Below, piece by piece: positions 27,055 to 35,583 of a stretch of 64,000 nt of DNA; positions within the stretch are counted from its first letter, which is position 1, and each line of letters opens with the position of its first letter. Under the pieces are notes generated by a model. It made no database searches and was not told where the DNA came from. It was given only the letters and a program-made list of their open reading frames with translations. Source of the DNA: Rhodocaloribacter litoris (GTDB lineage: Bacteria; Bacteroidota; Rhodothermia; Rhodothermales; ISCAR-4553); assembly GCF_011682235.2 (NCBI RefSeq), contig NZ_CP076718.1:3334400-3398399 (forward strand). The letters run 5' to 3'. A program made the translations under genes and the position numbers.

Positions 27055-29610
27055 CTACGGGTGAACCTCGACGGTGCGGCTACCGCGCCCGCGTGTGTCG
27101 AAGGTGCGGAGTTTCACCGGGCCGGTTACGGCCACGGGGCCGGCGTAGACGGTGGAGGTCGCCGTCGGCTCGGTGCCGTCGGTGGTGTAGCGGATCGTCA
27201 GGCCCGGAAAGGCCACGTTGGCGTGGAGCAGGCCGTTCTCGATGACGGCGCCGGGTGGCGGCAGGCGGTAGGCGACGCCGCCGTGCAAGTGGTCGAGTCG
27301 CGGCAGTTCGCGGCGGCCCAGGCGGTGGGCGAAGGCGCTCCAGGCTTCGGCCAGCGCGGCCTGGCGGCTGGCGGGGTCGTCGTGGCGGGCCCAGGCAGGC
27401 TCGGGCGCCCAGGCCCGTTCGGCCAGGCCGAGCAGCTTCGGAAACGCCATGTACTCGAGCCGCTCCGGCGAGATGAGGGTCTCGCCCCAGAGCTGCCCCT
27501 GCAGGCCCAGGATGTTGCGCCGTCCGGTCTCGGTCAGGCGCGCGCGCCCGGTGAAGGTGGCGGGATCGAGCGGGCGCCCCAGCGCATCTGCCCGGGCATT
27601 CTTGAACAGGTCGAACGGCACCAGCTCGAACGCCGCCCGCGTATCGGTGAAACCGGCCCAGTAGAAGCCCGGCTCTTCCGGGTGTTTGTCGTAGGCCATG
27701 TCGAAGTAGAGGTGGGGAGCGTTCGACAGGACGACGGGGTAGCCGGCGTTGGCGAGCCGGTAGGCCAGGTCCTCGGCGCCCCAGCCCCAGACGGTGTTCC
27801 ACACGTAGGCCCGGAAGCCGCGCCGGGCGAAGCCGGGGTTCGGCACGCCGGCGGTATGGTCGGAGGAGGCCGCCAGCGCGATTTCCTCCCAGCCGGCCGT
27901 GGTCAGTCCACGCGCGGCGAGCAGGTCGCTCGTGCGGCGGAGGAAGTGGTCCCAGAGGTCATCCGTGCCGTCGAGGGCCGGGTCTTCGGCGATCAGGGCG
28001 GCGCACGCCGGTGAGCGTTCCCATACACCGTGCGGAACTTCGTCTCCGCCGATGTGGACGGTCGTCAGCGGTGCCCCCGCCTCGGCGTACATCGCGACGA
28101 GCGCGTCGAAGACGGCTTCGAGGAAGCGGTACGTACCGGGGACACAGGGGTTGAGGACGTTGTCGTCCCACATCTGAACGGAGCGGTAGGAGGAGGCGTC
28201 GTCCGGGTCGATGAGGCGGTAGGCGGCCGCCTCGCCGGGACGGTCCTCGGCCAGCAGGCGGGCGTGCCGGGCTTCCATCGCGCGGATGGCGGCCCGGGCG
28301 TGACCGGGCACGTCGACCTCGGGGATGACCTCGATGTGGCGGGCCGTCGCATGGCGAAGGATCTCGACGAAGTCGTCGCGGGTGTAGTGGCCGCTGCCGG
28401 GGAGGTGGTCCGGGAAGGGGCCGGAGCCGTAGGAAGGTACAAGGCGGTCGCGCTCGTCGGTGGTATGGCCTCGCCGCCCGCCGACGTCGGTCAGCTCGGG
28501 CAGGTCGGGGATTGCCAGGCGCCAGCCCTCGTCGTCGGTCAGGTGGAAGTGAAACCGGTTGAGCTTGTAGAAGGCCATCAGGTCGAGGAGCTTGAGGACG
28601 GCCTCCTTCGGCTGGAAGTTGCGGGCCACGTCCAGGTGGAAGCCCCGGTACGGAAAGCGCGGGGCGTCCTCGAGCGTGAGGGCGGGCACCTCGAGCGACG
28701 GCTGCGGGCCGGCATAGGCCTGGACGGGCAGGAGGGCCCGCAGGCTCTGTACGCCGTAGAACACCCCGGCCGGCCCCTCTCCGGCGATGCGGATGCCTTC
28801 CGGCGTGACCGCCAGGCGGTAGGCTTCGTCGTGCGTTGCGATGCCCGGCACCGCCACCGGGCCGGTTTCCAGAACGACGGCGCCCGCCCGGCGCTCCGTG
28901 CCGGGTTCGACGGGTGGGCGGGTGCCCAGGAGCGGGGCCAGCGCCTCGGCCAGGAAGGCCGCCTCGCCGTCGAGCCCTTCGGCGTGGCGGATGGGGGTGT
29001 CGGGCGTGAGTGTGAAGGTGCCCGTGCCCGGGGTCATCCGTACGGGCGTCGGGACGATGACGGGCGGTGTCTCGGGCGGGTGCGGCGGGAGGGCGGCGTT
29101 CGTGCGGTACACCGAGGCCGCCGTCGGCACGGGCAGCACGTCGGCCGGCGAGCGGCGCGTCTGCCGCTCCGACGTGAACGGGCGCACGGTGACGGGCACG
29201 GGGACGGGATCACGGTCGTCTTCGAAGATCAGATAGAATCCGGCAGGGGCGTCCGAGCGCTTGATGGCCCAGTACTGCCCCTGCATCGTCAGGGTCAGGC
29301 TGTCTCCCGGCGCGAGCTCGGGGAAAGCGTCGGTGGGGAAGAGGCGAAACAGATCCCCGTTGACGTGCTCGACGGTGACCTCGGGCGGTACCGACTCGGG
29401 CAGGATCCGCCGCAGGCTGTTGAAGTACAGCGTCCAGCCCGAAGCCGGCCAGGGGGCTGTACCTGCATTGGTCAGCGTGAGTGTGAAATCGAAAGCCTGG
29501 CCGCGGTTCTCTACGACGCCCCAGGTCAACCGGAGGGGAGCGGATTCGGGGGGCGTCTCACAGGCGACCAGCATGAGGGGGAGGGAGCACAGGGCGAGAA
29601 GCAGGCGCAT
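27055..29610 (-). CDS. Beta-N-acetylhexosaminidase lipoprotein (GH20)
   Basis: An 851-residue glycosidase that removes terminal GlcNAc/GalNAc from oligosaccharides such as chitin fragments. The lipobox LVAC puts Cys17 as the acylated residue (start 29610). An N-terminal chitobiase-type carbohydrate-binding domain (TWGVVENRGQAFDFTLTL) is followed by a GH20b domain, then the GH20 barrel with FHFHLTDDEGWRLAIPDLPEL, PEVDVPGHARAAI and HIGGDEVP. Asp523-Glu524 are the substrate-assisted catalytic pair. A chitobiase C-terminal Ig-like domain closes the protein (RYTTDGTEPTATSTVY). It is the last gene of the SusCD locus, 46 bases after the shrunken VCBS gene, and defines the likely substrate class of that locus. 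Confidence 0.95.
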   Translation of the reverse strand: MRLLLALCSLPLMLVACETPPESAPLRLTWGVVENRGQAFDFTLTLTNAGTAPWPASGWTLYFNSLRRILPESVPPEVTVEHVNGDLFRLFPTDAFPELAPGDSLTLTMQGQYWAIKRSDAPAGFYLIFEDDRDPVPVPVTVRPFTSERQTRRSPADVLPVPTAASVYRTNAALPPHPPETPPVIVPTPVRMTPGTGTFTLTPDTPIRHAEGLDGEAAFLAEALAPLLGTRPPVEPGTERRAGAVVLETGPVAVPGIATHDEAYRLAVTPEGIRIAGEGPAGVFYGVQSLRALLPVQAYAGPQPSLEVPALTLEDAPRFPYRGFHLDVARNFQPKEAVLKLLDLMAFYKLNRFHFHLTDDEGWRLAIPDLPELTDVGGRRGHTTDERDRLVPSYGSGPFPDHLPGSGHYTRDDFVEILRHATARHIEVIPEVDVPGHARAAIRAMEARHARLLAEDRPGEAAAYRLIDPDDASSYRSVQMWDDNVLNPCVPGTYRFLEAVFDALVAMYAEAGAPLTTVHIGGDEVPHGVWERSPACAALIAEDPALDGTDDLWDHFLRRTSDLLAARGLTTAGWEEIALAASSDHTAGVPNPGFARRGFRAYVWNTVWGWGAEDLAYRLANAGYPVVLSNAPHLYFDMAYDKHPEEPGFYWAGFTDTRAAFELVPFDLFKNARADALGRPLDPATFTGRARLTETGRRNILGLQGQLWGETLISPERLEYMAFPKLLGLAERAWAPEPAWARHDDPASRQAALAEAWSAFAHRLGRRELPRLDHLHGGVAYRLPPPGAVIENGLLHANVAFPGLTIRYTTDGTEPTATSTVYAGPVAVTGPVKLRTFDTRGRGSRTVEVHP

Positions 29611-29656
29611 GGGCGGAGGGGTTGGCTGGGTGGATGAGTGAGGGGGCGATGCGGCT

Positions 29657-30136
29657 TCACGAAGGGGGGCGGGACGGCAGGAGCGCGAAGACCGCCAGCG
29701 GGCCGTCGTTGTAGGCGGCGACAACGAGGGGCACCGTCCTCGTGCCGACGCCGGTATCCCGGGTGGCGTCGGTGCCGGAGAGGCCGGCCTGTTCGGTGAC
29801 GTCTTCGAAGACGAAGTCGCCCCGGTTGAGGTAGAGCCGGTTGGGGCCGGCGTTGGCGGTGAAGAAAAGGTCGGGCAGGCCGTCGCCGTTGACGTCCCCG
29901 GCGACCACTCCGCCCCCGTTGTAGAAGTATTCGTATTCGAGGACGTTGAAGCCTTCGTCCTCGACGATGCGGTTGACGAAAGTGATGCCCGACCTTTCCG
30001 GCGGCACGCGGGAGAAAAGCGGCGGGACCTCTTCCGGCGGGCTGCTCCCGCATGCGGTTGCGAAGAGCACCGTCAGGAGAAGGGCCCGTTGCGGGGCAAG
30101 CCAGGTGCTGTTTGCGCGTGCAGCGTGCGGGTCCAT
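29657..30136 (-). pseudogene. Shrunken FG-GAP/VCBS (CRTAC1-like) lipoprotein, probable deletion remnant
   Basis: A 159-codon frame with an intact lipoprotein signal (TVLFATAC, Cys29) and one FG-GAP block: ITFVNRIVEDEGFNVLEYEYFYNGGGVVAGDVNGDGLPDLFFTANAGPNRLYLNRGDF is here cited only by its core GDVNGDGLPDLFF and NRLYLNRGDFVFEDVTEQAG. In SusCD loci of this phylum such a start normally leads into a protein of about 1,100 residues with many FG-GAP repeats and a C-terminal ASPIC/UnbV domain. Here the frame jumps after EDVTEQAGLSGTDA to RTVPLVVAAYNDGPLAVF and stops. That ending resembles a C-terminal segment of the same family, so I infer a large in-frame internal deletion. It may still be translated as a short lipoprotein. 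Confidence 0.55.
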
Positions 30137-30154
30137 GATCTTTGGCTGTTCCGT

Positions 30155-30176
30155 TCTCGGCGTGTACACGCCGAGA
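30155..30176. repeat. Perfect 22-bp palindrome before the VCBS remnant
   Basis: TCTCGGCGTGT at 30155-30165 is followed immediately by its exact reverse complement. It ends 18 bases upstream of the VCBS-remnant start codon. It could be an operator or an RNA hairpin in the intercistronic region. Confidence 0.75.
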
Positions 30177-30198
30177 TGTGGGCGTTCCGGGTGACGAC

Positions 30199-30305
30199 GA
30201 AAGCGCGGGCCAGGAGATCCCGACCCGCGCTTTCTCGTCCCGCCAACCGGCCGTTGCTCAGGCGGCCGGTCTTGCGACCCGGGGCGGAGAGACGTCCCGG
30301 GTCGC
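30199..30305 (-). repeat. Three tandem stem-loops downstream of susD
   Basis: Stem 1 pairs GAAAGCGCGGG (30199-30209) with 30224-30234. Stem 2 pairs ACCGGCCG (30246-30253) with 30263-30270. Stem 3 pairs GCGACCCGGG (30274-30283) with 30296-30305. All are perfect. The first begins 15 bases past the susD stop on the minus strand (stem 3 is nearest susD). None is followed by a clear T-tract. They probably stabilise the susCD part of the transcript or cause partial termination ahead of the downstream genes. Confidence 0.75.
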
Positions 30306-30319
30306 GGTGATCCGGTGGG

Positions 30320-31927
30320 TCAGGGTGCGTCCCACCAGACAGGTGTAGAGAGGTCGAACTGGCCGGAGAGGCCCTGGCGTTCGAGGGCCGTCCGGGCATT
30401 GGGGTTGAGGACCAGGTCTCCCCAGAAGCCGAGCCGCCGGGGAATGCGCCCGCCGGTGACGTTGCCGGGCCAGTTGACCGGTTCGAGGACGGGGTAGCCG
30501 CTGCGCCGCCAGTTGGCCCAGGCCTCGTGGCCCTGTAGGAAGGTAGTGATCCAGATCTGGGTGTTGATCTGTTCGAGGGCCCGGCCCGGGTCGAAGGGGT
30601 TGGCGGCCAGGTAGGCGTCGATCTCGGCGGCGGAGATCTCCGGTGCGCCCTCGTAGAAGGCCAGTTGCTGCATGGAGGCGCGGACGCCGCTGGCGTAGTG
30701 CGTGGCCGGGTCGCCGCCGATCCCCCAGCGCACGGCGGCCTCGGCCGTGAGGAACGCGACTTCGGCGTAGGTCAGCAGGAACGTGGGGGCCGTTTTGCTG
30801 CTGACCCAGTCCGTCGGCACCGAATAGTCCGCAAAGCTGGTGAAGCCCGGGTCGTGCCAGGGCCAGCTCGGATCGCTGATCGTGTTGGCGTCGTTGCCGC
30901 CAGGCATGCCCTTTTGTGCTTCGAGTGAGGTCAGCCTACCTCCGATGCCGCAGAAGACGGTCAGGCGGGGGTCGGCGGTGGTTTTGAGGTGGTTGACGAA
31001 TGTGCGGGTGCACTTGGGCCGGCCGAAGTCGGAGAGGACCTCGCCGACGCCGTTCGTGTTGAGGCCGTTGGGGCCCTCGCTGCCGCCCCGTTCGTGGCGC
31101 ACCATGAAGTTGTCGTCAATGCCCTGCATGAGCCCGCCGCTGATGGCCTTCTGAGCCCATTGCTGGGCCAGGGCCGGGTCCCGCTTGACCAGGCGCATGG
31201 CCAGGCGGAGCATGAGCGAGTTGCCGAAGCGCCGCCATTTCTCCACGTCACCGCCGTAGATGACGTCCGCCGAGCCGTAGGTGGGGAAGGCCGGGTCGAG
31301 CTGGGCCACGGCCTGTTCCAGCTCTTTGAGCATGTCCCGGTAGATCTCCTCCTGCGTGTCGAAGCGGGGGGCGATGATGTTCCGGAGGAAGCCCATGCCG
31401 GCCTCGAAGTAGGGCAGGTCGCCGTACATGTCGGTCAGGCGCTGGAAGACGAACACGCGCAGCATCCGGGCCGCGGCGATCTTGTTGACGTTGGTCGCCG
31501 GGAAGGGGGGACATTCGGTGAAGATCTCCTGCGTCTGGCGGCATTCGGGATCCACGTTGTTGTAGATCAGGTCGACGAGGAGCTTGATCGGGGCCCGTTG
31601 CCCGTCGCCGTTGCCGTTGTAGGAGACCGTCCACAGGGCCGAGAGCCAGTCGGCGTTGGTGGTGTACTTGTCGCCGGTATACCAGGTCTCGGCCAGGTGC
31701 TGGATCATGGCCTCGGGGTAGATCAGGTTCGAGCGCCACTGTTCGTAGCGGGTGCCGGCCGTGGCCAGTTCCGCCGTGGTGAAGAGGAAGTCCGGCGGGA
31801 TGGTGCTGGCCTCGGTCGGGTTCGTGTTCAGCTCGGTGAAACGGTCATCCTGATCGCAGCCCGCCAGCAGCAGGACGGCGGTGGCCAGGAGGGCCGCACG
31901 TTTCAGGGCAGTGCGCATGCGCTTCAT
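30320..31927 (-). CDS. SusD/RagB-family glycan-binding lipoprotein
   Basis: A 535-residue surface lipoprotein that caps the SusC channel and binds glycan. The signal ends LLLAGC with Cys24, and the next residues DQDD match the acidic surface-export signal of Bacteroidota lipoproteins. The start at 31927 is supported by AGGA 10 bases upstream. The protein matches the SusD_2 subgroup (opening FTELNTNPTEASTIPPDFLFT, then TPR-like helices and the closing region GHEAWANWRRSGYPVLEPVN). It is 51 bases downstream of susC on the same strand. Confidence 0.93.
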   Translation of the reverse strand: MKRMRTALKRAALLATAVLLLAGCDQDDRFTELNTNPTEASTIPPDFLFTTAELATAGTRYEQWRSNLIYPEAMIQHLAETWYTGDKYTTNADWLSALWTVSYNGNGDGQRAPIKLLVDLIYNNVDPECRQTQEIFTECPPFPATNVNKIAAARMLRVFVFQRLTDMYGDLPYFEAGMGFLRNIIAPRFDTQEEIYRDMLKELEQAVAQLDPAFPTYGSADVIYGGDVEKWRRFGNSLMLRLAMRLVKRDPALAQQWAQKAISGGLMQGIDDNFMVRHERGGSEGPNGLNTNGVGEVLSDFGRPKCTRTFVNHLKTTADPRLTVFCGIGGRLTSLEAQKGMPGGNDANTISDPSWPWHDPGFTSFADYSVPTDWVSSKTAPTFLLTYAEVAFLTAEAAVRWGIGGDPATHYASGVRASMQQLAFYEGAPEISAAEIDAYLAANPFDPGRALEQINTQIWITTFLQGHEAWANWRRSGYPVLEPVNWPGNVTGGRIPRRLGFWGDLVLNPNARTALERQGLSGQFDLSTPVWWDAP

Positions 31928-31978
31928 GGTCAAGATCCTTTTTCTTTTCAACATAGGGCTGTCTGAGCGGCAGGCGGA

Positions 31979-34900
31979 TCAGAACCGCAGGTTCACGTTG
32001 AAGCCGATGCTCCGGACCTGCGGGACGCCGGCCAGCTCGGTACCCTGTGCATTCCCGACGTTCAGGTTCGACTCGGGGTCGACGTTGGGGATGTTCTTGT
32101 GCAGGATGAGCAGGTTGCGGCCCACCAGCGAGACGGTCGCCATGCGGATCGGGGTACGGGCGATCCAGCGCGTGGGCAGGCGATAGCTCACCTGAAGCTG
32201 GCGCAGCTTGACGTAGGAGGCATCGTAGACGAACTCCTCGGCGATCTGGCTGACGATGCGCCCGTAGTAGTCTTCGGGATAGACCTTGGTGGTGTTCGGG
32301 GTACCGGCTTCGAAGACCTCGCGGGTGCGGCCGTTGCCTTCGCCTTCGTCCGGGCCGGGATAACCCGGGTCGCCGGGGCCGAGGCCGTCGCGTCCCTTGT
32401 CGCCGCTTTCGAAGGGGATGCCGTTCGGGAAGACGACTCCCGGGGCCGTCCAGCACGGTGCGGCGTAGCCGGCGGCGTCACACTCGGCCCGGCCTTCGAG
32501 CGTGTTTTTGTGCAGGCCGGCGGCATAGGCCTGCGCGTTCGTCCCGGAGAAAATCTCTCCGCCGACGCTGATGTCGATCAGGGCGCTCACCGTCAGGTTC
32601 TTGTAGCGGAACGTGTTGGTGATGCCGGCTGTCCAGTCGGGGTTGCCGTTGCCCAGCTCTTCGAAGGCACCCTGCACGGGCAGGCCGGCGTCGTCGAGGA
32701 TGATGTTGCCGTTGGCATCGCGGGCATACTTGAAGCCTTTGATGATGCCGTAGGGCCGCCCCACCTCGGCAAAGATGCCCATGGTGCTGCCGCTGGCGAT
32801 GCGCGAACGCCCGCCCAGGTCGAACGAGCCGAGGAACTGGGTGCAGTCCACGTCCTCGGGCGGGAACGGCTCGGCGCAGGCCGGGTCGCCGAGCAGCTCG
32901 GTCACCTTGCTGACGTTGCGGGCGAAGTTGACGTCGAGGTCCCAGCGCAGGGCGGGAGTGCGTACCGGCGTCAGGTTCAGCAGCAGCTCGACGCCCCGGT
33001 TCTCGATGGCTCCGGCATTGATGATCTTCGCGTTGTAGCCGGTGGTGACGGGCACCGTCGTGCTGAGGATCTGGTCGCTCGTCTCGGAGCTGTAGTAGGT
33101 GAAGTCCAGCCCGATCCGGTTGTCGAAGAGCCGGGTTTCAAAGCCGACCTCCCAGCCGGTATGGGACGAGGGCTTGAGGTCGGCCAGCGGGATCGACGTC
33201 TGCGCGATCCGCCCGACGGGCTGGCCCTGGTGGGTGAAGTTGGCCAGGGCATAGGTCAGGCTGAGGCGGTAGGGATCGGTGTCGCCGCCGACCTGGGCCC
33301 AGCTGCCGCGCACTTTCCCGTAGGTGAGCCAGGACGGCATCGAAAGGGCGTCCGAGAAGACGAAGCTGCCGCTGAAGGAGGGGTAGAAGTACGAGTTGTT
33401 GTTCACCGGCAGCGTCGAGGACCAGTCGTTCCGGCCCGTGACGGTCAGGAAAAGGTAGTTCCGGTAGGAAAACTCGGCCGAACCGTAGAGGGAGTTGATC
33501 TCTTTCTTCGAGACGCCGAAGCCGTTGCTGGTCTGCGCGGCGTTCGAGATCGTCTCGAGGCCGGGGATGCTGAAGTCGCTGCCGTTGAGGCTGAGTTGCT
33601 CGAACTCCCGTTGCAGCTTGTTCCCGCCGAAGGAGGCATTGAGGCGGATGTCCTGCGTCAGGGGCCGGTCGGCCATGAAGAGGAAGTCGTAGTTTCGTTC
33701 CTGGACCGTCCAATCGACCTCGTCGATGGAGCCGCGGGGGATGAAGGCGGTGCCGAAGGGCTGCACCCGCGTGCGGCGCGTCTTGTACCAGTCCTGCCCG
33801 ACGCGGCCTTGCACGGAGAGCCAGTCCAGCAGCTTGTAGCTGAGCTGGGCGTGGCCGATGAGGCGATCCCGCGTGTCATCGGCGGTGAACTCGAGGGCGG
33901 ACCAGTAGGGGTTCTGCTGGAAGACGCTCTCGCTGATGCGGAACTCGGCGTTCTCGTCGGTGCCCTGCGGGCAGATGGGCTTGCTCGGATCCGGGTCGCC
34001 CACGCAGTAGCCGGGCTTCATCGTCTCGACGTTGACGTTCGGCGGGAGAAAGGCCACCGTCCAGTTGGCATTGCGCGGGGCGTCGCTGAGCTCGCTCCGG
34101 TTGTTGGTGATGTCCCGCACGTAGTTGACCTTCACGTCCGCCGAAATGCGGCTGCCGAAGTCGGAGGTGCCGCGCAGGGAGAAGGTGTACCGCTCCAGGC
34201 CGGAGTTGGGGACGATGCTCTCGCTGTGCAGGCGCGAGAAGGAGGCCCGTACCGCCACGTTCTGGATGCTGCCGTTGAGCGAGAGGGTGTTCGTGTTGGT
34301 AAGGGCGGACCGGTAGAAGCGGTCCATGTTGTTGCCGACGGACGCGTAGGGACGGGCCACGCCGTCGAACTGGACGACCGGGGAGCCGTCCAGGCGGGCG
34401 CCCCAGGCGCTGAAGGCCTGGCTGAGGGCCTCGTCTTGCGTCTCCGGCTTCTGTCCTCGCGTGCCCTGCCCGTATTCGTCCTGGAAGTCGTAGCGGACGA
34501 GCACGTCTTCGAACGTCACGTTGGCGTTGTATTCGACGCCGATGCCGCCCAGGCCCGTCGCACGCCCGGTTTTCGTGGTGATCAGGATGACGCCGTTCTG
34601 GGCGCGGGTACCGTAGAGGGCGGCTGCCGCCGGGCCCTTGAGCACCGAGATGGACTCGATGTCGTCCGGGTTGAGGCTGGAGATGCCGTCGCCCAGGTCC
34701 TGGCCTCCCCACATGCCGGCGCTGCCCAGGTTGCTGTTGTCGATCGGGACGCCGTCGACCACGTAGAGCGGCTGGTTGTTGCCCTCGAGCGACGTGTTCC
34801 CCCGGATGATGACGCGGCTCGATCCGGCCGGTCCGGAGGCGGGCTTGCTCACGACCACGCCTGCCACCTTACCCGAGAGCGAAAGCGCCACGTTGTTCTC

Positions 34901-35365
34901 CCGGGCCTGGCGCAGGTCCTCCCCGTTGATCTCGCCGACCGAGAAGCCGACGGCGCGCTCTTGCCGCTCGATCCCGAAAGCCGTAACGACCACCTCTTCG
35001 AGGGCCGCCACGTCCTCCTGGAGCCGGATCGTCAGCTCCGGCTGCCCGTTGACGGGGACGGTCTGGGTGAGGAAGCCGACGAAGGAGACGGCCAGCGTGG
35101 CGTTCGGGTTGGAGACGATCAGGCGAAAGTGGCCGTCGGTGTCGGTGGCGGTGCCGGTCTGCGTGCCCACCTCGACGATGTTCACCCCCGGCAGGGGGGA
35201 GCCGTCGGCCGCTGAAAGCACGGTGCCGCGCACCTCGAACCGCTGGGCCCAGGCCAGCCCCGGCACCAGCATCAACAGGAGGAAGAACAGGCCGGCCCGG
35301 CCCAGCCGGTCGCCGGGTGCCGGGTCCAGGGAGAGAAAAGATTGCCGTCGTACGCTACGCTTCAT
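31979..35365 (-). CDS. SusC/RagA-family TonB-linked outer-membrane receptor
   Basis: An 1,128-residue TonB-dependent importer. The signal peptide ends GLAWAQ. A carboxypeptidase-D regulatory-like domain follows (VRGTVLSAADGSPLPGVNI), then the SusC signature and plug (LEEVVVTAFGIERQERAVGF, PLYVVDGVPIDN, ISVLKGPAAAALYGTRAQNG) and a 22-strand barrel ending in FNVNLRF. I chose the ATG at 35365 because the signal peptide starts there and the upstream in-frame extension has no homology. It forms the transporter half of a pair with the adjacent SusD. Two LacI-type operator candidates lie 163-203 bases upstream of the start and suggest sugar-responsive repression. Confidence 0.95.
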   Translation of the reverse strand: MKRSVRRQSFLSLDPAPGDRLGRAGLFFLLLMLVPGLAWAQRFEVRGTVLSAADGSPLPGVNIVEVGTQTGTATDTDGHFRLIVSNPNATLAVSFVGFLTQTVPVNGQPELTIRLQEDVAALEEVVVTAFGIERQERAVGFSVGEINGEDLRQARENNVALSLSGKVAGVVVSKPASGPAGSSRVIIRGNTSLEGNNQPLYVVDGVPIDNSNLGSAGMWGGQDLGDGISSLNPDDIESISVLKGPAAAALYGTRAQNGVILITTKTGRATGLGGIGVEYNANVTFEDVLVRYDFQDEYGQGTRGQKPETQDEALSQAFSAWGARLDGSPVVQFDGVARPYASVGNNMDRFYRSALTNTNTLSLNGSIQNVAVRASFSRLHSESIVPNSGLERYTFSLRGTSDFGSRISADVKVNYVRDITNNRSELSDAPRNANWTVAFLPPNVNVETMKPGYCVGDPDPSKPICPQGTDENAEFRISESVFQQNPYWSALEFTADDTRDRLIGHAQLSYKLLDWLSVQGRVGQDWYKTRRTRVQPFGTAFIPRGSIDEVDWTVQERNYDFLFMADRPLTQDIRLNASFGGNKLQREFEQLSLNGSDFSIPGLETISNAAQTSNGFGVSKKEINSLYGSAEFSYRNYLFLTVTGRNDWSSTLPVNNNSYFYPSFSGSFVFSDALSMPSWLTYGKVRGSWAQVGGDTDPYRLSLTYALANFTHQGQPVGRIAQTSIPLADLKPSSHTGWEVGFETRLFDNRIGLDFTYYSSETSDQILSTTVPVTTGYNAKIINAGAIENRGVELLLNLTPVRTPALRWDLDVNFARNVSKVTELLGDPACAEPFPPEDVDCTQFLGSFDLGGRSRIASGSTMGIFAEVGRPYGIIKGFKYARDANGNIILDDAGLPVQGAFEELGNGNPDWTAGITNTFRYKNLTVSALIDISVGGEIFSGTNAQAYAAGLHKNTLEGRAECDAAGYAAPCWTAPGVVFPNGIPFESGDKGRDGLGPGDPGYPGPDEGEGNGRTREVFEAGTPNTTKVYPEDYYGRIVSQIAEEFVYDASYVKLRQLQVSYRLPTRWIARTPIRMATVSLVGRNLLILHKNIPNVDPESNLNVGNAQGTELAGVPQVRSIGFNVNLRF

Positions 35366-35527
35366 GGTAAGCCTGACAGGGTGGTGAAAAGGGAAAGGAT
35401 GTTTATCACGAAACCGGGAAGGTGGCCGCATAACCGGTTTCGAAACAAGGGAATAGGCCGGTGCGGGTGGGTGTGTGCTAACGGTATGATAACGCGGTGA
35501 AGACACCGTGGAAAGGCAACGACGGAG

Positions 35528-35545
35528 TTTGGAACCGATTCCAGA
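35528..35545. promoter_or_regulatory. LacI-type operator candidate 1 (imperfect palindrome)
   Basis: TTTGGAACCGATTCCAGA is a near palindrome of the form TGGAAnCGnTTCCA with a central CG, as bound by LacI/GalR regulators. It lies between the transporter stop and susC, 23 bp centre to centre from the second site. Confidence 0.6.
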
Positions 35546-35550
35546 TCAGG

Positions 35551-35568
35551 TTTGGAATCGATTCCAAA
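35551..35568. promoter_or_regulatory. LacI-type operator candidate 2 (perfect palindrome)
   Basis: TTTGGAATCGATTCCAAA is a perfect 18-bp palindrome with a central CG. With the neighbouring near-copy it forms a two-site arrangement upstream of susC, 16 bases beyond the stop of the transporter gene. No lacI gene is in the window. Confidence 0.7.
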
Positions 35569-35583
35569 GTTGCCTCGAACGGG

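Noticed and set aside
32099-35215. Long plus-strand open frame opposite susC
   Set aside because: Out-of-frame shadow of the SusC gene with no recognisable domain.
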